Virus record (IMG/VR): IMGVR_UViG_3300038701_003660
Location: 1-34,543 of that record
Length of the DNA stretch: 34,543 bases
DNA from: a virus
Direction: 5' to 3' (one strand)
In this document: piece after piece, positions 31,866 to 34,543 of the stretch
How the letters are laid out: every line of letters starts with the position of its first letter
How positions within the stretch are numbered: the first letter of the stretch is position 1
Translations under genes and position numbers: made by a program
The notes under the pieces: model-generated
Databases searched by the model: none
The model's input: the letters and a program-made list of their open reading frames with translations, nothing else
Told to the model about the DNA's origin: nothing

Positions 31866-32272
31866 CGATCTCCCCGCTCTACTTCGGCTGCCTCGACCGG
31901 TCGGGGCACTACTGGTGGACATCCCCGCGGGAGTGCTCCCACAGCGCGCCCCCTTTCCTGCCGCCCATCCTGCGCCGTCACGAGCCGTCACCGCTCCTCG
32001 GCCTTGGCCCTCACGCCCACCACCGCTACCGGTCCTCCGAAGACCAGCGGCAGGGCAGCGCCACCTTCATCCGCCTCACCGACTTCACTCTGCTGACGTT
32101 CTGGGATCGCTCGGTAGACCGTAGGCTTGGCTCGTTCAGTGCTTTCGCTGTGCCTGGCGACCTCGACTACTCCTCGACACGCTCACAGGCGCTCGCCGCC
32201 TGGCCGATGGTGTGGGCCCGCTTCTCCTTCCAGGTTCAGTTGTGCACTGAGCACGACCTCGTCGGGCGCTGA
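31862..32272 (+). CDS. Hypothetical protein
   Basis: 136 residues from the ATG at 31862, coupled by ATGA. Rich in aromatic residues, H and S (YFGCLDRSGHYWWTS near residue 7; RLTDFTLLTFWDRSVDRRLG in the centre). No membrane segment or family is recognised. The regular composition over the whole length supports a real gene. Confidence 0.5.
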   Translation: MTISPLYFGCLDRSGHYWWTSPRECSHSAPPFLPPILRRHEPSPLLGLGPHAHHRYRSSEDQRQGSATFIRLTDFTLLTFWDRSVDRRLGSFSAFAVPGDLDYSSTRSQALAAWPMVWARFSFQVQLCTEHDLVGR

Positions 32273-32274
32273 GC

Positions 32275-32619
32275 GTGACTCCGCCATCTCAACCTCAGGC
32301 CCTCAGCTCTACTGTCGTTGAGCTCGCTGCCACGTTCACCGGCCGCCGCGGCCAGTGGACGTTTCTGCGCGCCGCCACTCGCCGAGCGCTTGAAGCAGCT
32401 GGCGCCGCCGGGCCGGTGTGCGCCGGCATCGTGGAGACGGCCTGCCCCGAGGGCAGCCTCTGGCGGCGCCGACGAGGCCGCGTGTCGCTGCGGCTCGCTC
32501 GCTGGGATCATGGGGCGTTCAGGGCCATTCTGGAGAGCCACGGTCGGCTTGGCCGGCCGCGGCGTCAACTGGTCCCCAGTCGGGACCTCTTGGGGTCTGA
32601 CTGGGTCCGAATCCAGTGA
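32275..32619 (+). CDS. Hypothetical protein, last of the early/accessory run
   Basis: 114 residues from a GTG two bases after the upstream stop; the ribosome site is weak, so coupling is assumed. The protein is helical and arginine-rich (FTGRRGQWTFLRAATRRALE, RRRRGRVSLRLARWD), and the middle may bind nucleic acid. The gene ends just as a new promoter begins (32616-32644). The call rests on frame continuity and neighbours. Confidence 0.45.
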   Translation: MTPPSQPQALSSTVVELAATFTGRRGQWTFLRAATRRALEAAGAAGPVCAGIVETACPEGSLWRRRRGRVSLRLARWDHGAFRAILESHGRLGRPRRQLVPSRDLLGSDWVRIQ

Positions 32620-32644
32620 CCGGTGATCACAAATGATCGATAAT
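32616..32644 (+). promoter_or_regulatory. Promoter of the methylase segment
   Basis: GTGACC (4 of 6), 17-base spacer, GATAAT (5 of 6). A GTGATCAC palindrome (32623-32630) sits in the spacer and could be an operator. It would start a transcript with a ~280-base leader ahead of the HTH gene at 32929. Confidence 0.5.
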
Positions 32645-32928
32645 GAGACACTTTTCGTGGGTGCATCGGCGCCCTGGCCCGCCGATTCCCTACGTTTGAC
32701 CTCGTTCTGGCCGGGGTACTTGGGCGATCACTCATGGAGGGGTGTATCGCTCCTTGGGCGAATGGGACTTTTTGGGACTCAGCGGTACCCTCTGGAGGGG
32801 TCCCATTTTTCCCACGGCCGCCATTCCTTGGTTGCCCCGCGTGCTTTCATCACCGCGCGAGCGGCACTTCCCCGCCCGGCGGTCCGTTGTCCGGGAGGGG
32901 CGTCTCGCGGTCATTCTGGGAGGTTGCG
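32620..32928 (+). other. Structured noncoding leader
   Basis: 309 bases with no convincing gene; an ATG-started frame from 32633 has no ribosome site and ordinary shadow composition. The lower GC and several inverted repeats suggest a regulatory leader: CGATCAC/GTGTATCG (about 32725-32749, one bulge), the AATGGGAC/GTCCCATT pair and a CCCTC-TG-GAGGG hairpin inside it. GGGAGG precedes the ATG at 32929. Confidence 0.5.
32761..32810 (+). terminator. Attenuator-like inverted repeat with T-tract
   Basis: AATGGGAC (32761-32768) pairs with GTCCCATT (32800-32807), followed by TTTTT. The long loop contains a second hairpin, CCCTC-TG-GAGGG (32788-32799). Located between a promoter and its gene, it may be an attenuator. 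Confidence 0.5.
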
Positions 32929-33132
32929 ATGAGCTCATGCGCTATCAGCAAGCGCCACGTCACCGTCCGCCAAGCCGCGGCACTATTGTGCTGCTGTCAA
33001 CGCACGATCTATCGGCGTATCCACGATGGGAGCCTCCCGAATACGCGCCGGCTACGCGGCGGCTACTTGATTCCGCTCAGCGACCTGGAGGCCCTGGCCG
33101 TTCCGCTGACATCCGGGGAGCCCCACCCATGA
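32929..33132 (+). CDS. Excisionase/MerR-type small HTH protein
   Basis: 67 residues from the ATG at 32929, five bases after GGGAGG. The pattern is the excisionase-family winged helix: VTVRQAAALLCCCQRTIYRRIHDG, then RRLRGGYLIPLSDLEAL, where relatives have 'G.yri...dle.l'. Three cysteines in a row in the turn are unusual. The stop overlaps the methylase start (ATGA). It could regulate the segment or act in DNA remodelling. Confidence 0.75.
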   Translation: MSSCAISKRHVTVRQAAALLCCCQRTIYRRIHDGSLPNTRRLRGGYLIPLSDLEALAVPLTSGEPHP

Positions 33133-33947
33133 CCCTGATGCGGCGATGGGTGGGGAGCAAGCGAACGCTGCTGCCTGCTCTCCGGGCGGAGCTGCCCGCC
33201 AGCTACGGCCGCTACTGGGAGCCCATGGTCGGCTCCGGCGCCTTGTTCTTCGACCTCCGGCCCCGTCGCGCCGTCCTGGCTGACGCCAACGCCGACCTGA
33301 TGGTCGCCTACCGCTGCGTCCGCGACGACGTCGAGGGCGTCATCCAAGCCCTGCGCGGTCACGCTTGGTGCGAGTCGCACTACCTGAGGGTCCGGGCGCT
33401 CAGCCCCTCACGTCTGTCCCCGCCAGCGCGGGCAGCACGGGCTCTCTACCTTGTCCACGCTGGCTTCAACGGCCTCTGGCGGGTCAACTCTCACGGGCGT
33501 CACAACGTCCCCTGGGGCGGCCCCGGCCGGTCTCGGCCGGCACCTGATGACCTCCGACGGTGCTCACGCCGACTCCGGGGTGTGGCGCTGTCCCACGGTG
33601 ACTACGCATCCCCCTTGGTCGCCACCGAGCCCGGCGACTTCGTCTACCTCGACCCGCCCTACGTGCCGTTGTCCTCCACCTCCAGCTTTACCGCCTACAC
33701 GGCAAGTGGCTGGTCCGCTGACGACCACCGGCGGCTGGCCAAGACCTTTGTTGCTCTGGCGGCCCGAGGGGTGCAGGTGCTCCTCAGCAACTCCGACACG
33801 CCGCTCGTCCGTCGTCTCTACGCTGGCTGGCGGCAGGTCCCCGTTGTCGCGCCTCGCTCCCTGGGCGCCTCCACAGGCAGCGCTGGCTCCGTGGGCGAGC
33901 TCCTCATCTCGTCCGGCTTCCCTCGGCTGCGCCCTTCCTACTCCTGA
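33129..33947 (+). CDS. DNA adenine methylase, D12 (Dam-like) class
   Basis: 272 residues, standard for Dam. The N-terminal WVGSKR (residues 7-12) corresponds to the family's 'W.GgK'. Motif I is EPMVGSGALFF at 31-41, binding S-adenosylmethionine; motif IV DPPY is at 175-178, with a preceding VYL strand. FTAYTASGWSADDHRRLA and LLSNSDT complete the core; a LYLVHAGFNGLWRVN target-recognition segment lies at 107-120. It would methylate adenine N6, probably to protect phage DNA or to control expression. No partner endonuclease was seen. Confidence 0.93.
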   Translation: MTLMRRWVGSKRTLLPALRAELPASYGRYWEPMVGSGALFFDLRPRRAVLADANADLMVAYRCVRDDVEGVIQALRGHAWCESHYLRVRALSPSRLSPPARAARALYLVHAGFNGLWRVNSHGRHNVPWGGPGRSRPAPDDLRRCSRRLRGVALSHGDYASPLVATEPGDFVYLDPPYVPLSSTSSFTAYTASGWSADDHRRLAKTFVALAARGVQVLLSNSDTPLVRRLYAGWRQVPVVAPRSLGASTGSAGSVGELLISSGFPRLRPSYS

Positions 33948-34381
33948 TGGTTGCTACCATGACGCCTGCACCTGTTCTTACTCTCTTCATCCGGTGGTCT
34001 TCCACGCGTGTCCGGCTGCGCCTCGATGCGCCCCCTGACTGCCTCGCCCCGTCCTTCCGCGTTGTCGCCGATCTGGCTGAGCGCATGGCGGTCAACCTCA
34101 AGGCCGCGGTCGCTGACCACACCGACTTTGCTGACAGCCGGCTCTCCGCCGGTGATGGGGACCCCCAATGGGAGTTTCTTTTCCTGCAACTCCCAGGCGA
34201 TGTGGCTGACCTCCGGTCTGGTCGCTGCATCCGCTGGAACTTCAGGTCGTCTTTTCCGCGCACCCCCGCCACTGCGCTCCAGGCGTTCGTCCTCCTCCTT
34301 CTGGCCGAGCCCGACGTCGACGCTCCTTGCTGGCCTGGCGTCGACTTCACCCTTCCGGCGGCAGGCCGCCGGTTGCCGTGA
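33947..34381 (+). CDS. Hypothetical protein, last gene on the right
   Basis: 144 residues; the ATG overlaps the methylase stop by one base (TGATG), with a second ATG at 33959 possible. It shows strand-helix-strand character: TLFIRWSSTRVRLRLDAP, LAERMAVNLKAAV and CIRWNFRSSFP. No family is recognised. The last codons include a perfect CCGGCGGC/GCCGCCGG hairpin at 34355-34372. Confidence 0.5.
   Translation: MVATMTPAPVLTLFIRWSSTRVRLRLDAPPDCLAPSFRVVADLAERMAVNLKAAVADHTDFADSRLSAGDGDPQWEFLFLQLPGDVADLRSGRCIRWNFRSSFPRTPATALQAFVLLLLAEPDVDAPCWPGVDFTLPAAGRRLP
34355..34372 (+). repeat. GC hairpin at the end of the last gene
   Basis: CCGGCGGC-AG-GCCGCCGG, a perfect 8-base stem at the 3' end of the last gene. 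No U-tract follows, so it may slow exonucleases rather than terminate. The 160 bases beyond it contain no gene that I can support. Confidence 0.4.
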
Positions 34382-34543
34382 CCATGCCGAAGAGCCGCGC
34401 AGCATTCTGACCACTTCCGGCAGAATCATGCCCAGATCGTTGCGCTCTGCCCGCCCCTCCTCTTCGTCACACAGCGGGTTTTCGCGCCTCACCCCCCGGG
34501 GTTATGGTGGTTCGGGATAGCGGCGTCGACCGCCGAGCCCTTT

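Larger units (their letters stand above)
2742..34381. mobile_element. Mu-like transposable prophage (approximate limits)
   Basis: The limits are the outermost genes assigned to the element, not mapped ends. Hallmarks seen are a DDE transposase with an adjacent AAA+ ATPase (MuA/MuB pair), a gp16/GemA-like protein, and Mu-type head, sheath, tube and baseplate genes. Unlike phage Mu, where ner, A, B and all late genes run the same way, here the early block runs rightward and the late block leftward from a central immunity region at 22.8-23.6 kb. Genes at 0.2-2.5 kb could be host or end-of-element cargo. No convincing TG...CA ends with a 5-base target duplication were found, so the true right end may lie beyond the window. 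Confidence 0.9.

Noticed and set aside
32633-32932. 99-codon frame across the methylase leader
   Set aside because: The ATG has no ribosome site, and the inverted repeats and T-tract fit a noncoding leader better.
33938-34492. Minus-strand open frame at the right edge, considered as a host gene fragment
   Set aside because: Most of it is antisense to the last accessory gene and only the first ~40 codons are free; no family likeness.
1-34543. CRISPR arrays, tRNA and rRNA genes
   Set aside because: No regularly spaced repeats, tRNA cloverleaf or rRNA-like sequence was seen.

Overview
This high-GC window is almost entirely a Mu-like transposable prophage. The module from about 2.74 to 34.38 kb has a MuA-type DDE transposase, a MuB-type AAA+ ATPase, a gp16/GemA-like protein and a nearly complete Mu-type contractile-tailed virion gene set. 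Shine-Dalgarno sites are bacterial. A lipoprotein with a long D/S/T-rich acidic linker weakly suggests a Myxococcota/deltaproteobacterial-type host; this is inference only. Neither attachment end could be fixed.

Layout. (1) 0.2-2.5 kb, minus strand: three genes of unknown family, probably host flank or prophage-end cargo, including a cytosolic protein followed directly by a four-helix membrane protein. A strong plus-strand sigma70-like promoter overlapping a palindrome lies at 2.52-2.56 kb. (2) 2.7-22.1 kb, minus strand: the late operon. Read from 22.1 kb downward it encodes a DUF2730-like protein, small and large terminase, a fused portal/MuF protein, protease/scaffold, a decoration-like protein, major head, gp36, gpG, gp37, gp38, sheath, tube, tail chaperone (with a frame-shifted extension), tape measure, a gpN split into two genes, gpP, gp45, gp46, gp47, gp48 and two terminal tail genes. 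Most junctions are 1- or 4-base overlaps. (3) 22.1-23.6 kb: the control region, with a lipoprotein gene that has its own promoter, a terminator, an XRE repressor and a divergent Ner/Cro-like gene. (4) 23.6-30.2 kb, plus strand: the early operon, with a winged-helix regulator, a tiny CsrA-like protein, a DUF3102-type protein, transposase A, a small protein, ATPase B, a gp16/GemA-like protein and a sigma70-family factor. (5) 30.2-34.4 kb, plus strand: accessory genes, namely several orphans, a nucleoside-deoxyribosyltransferase-like protein, a small excisionase-type HTH protein behind a structured leader, a D12-class adenine methylase and a last orphan.

Working model. The XRE repressor and Ner-like protein control a divergent promoter region. 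Early transcription makes A and B for replicative transposition, and a phage sigma factor, located where Mu encodes Mor/C, may switch on the leftward late operon. The CsrA-like protein may add RNA-level control: the leaders of the gp16/sigma segment, the late operon and the methylase segment each carry a short hairpin with TGGAG, and in the first two this covers the ribosome-binding site. The CsrA call, the sigma call and these hairpins are read from sequence; their connection is inference. No recognisable endolysin or holin gene was found.
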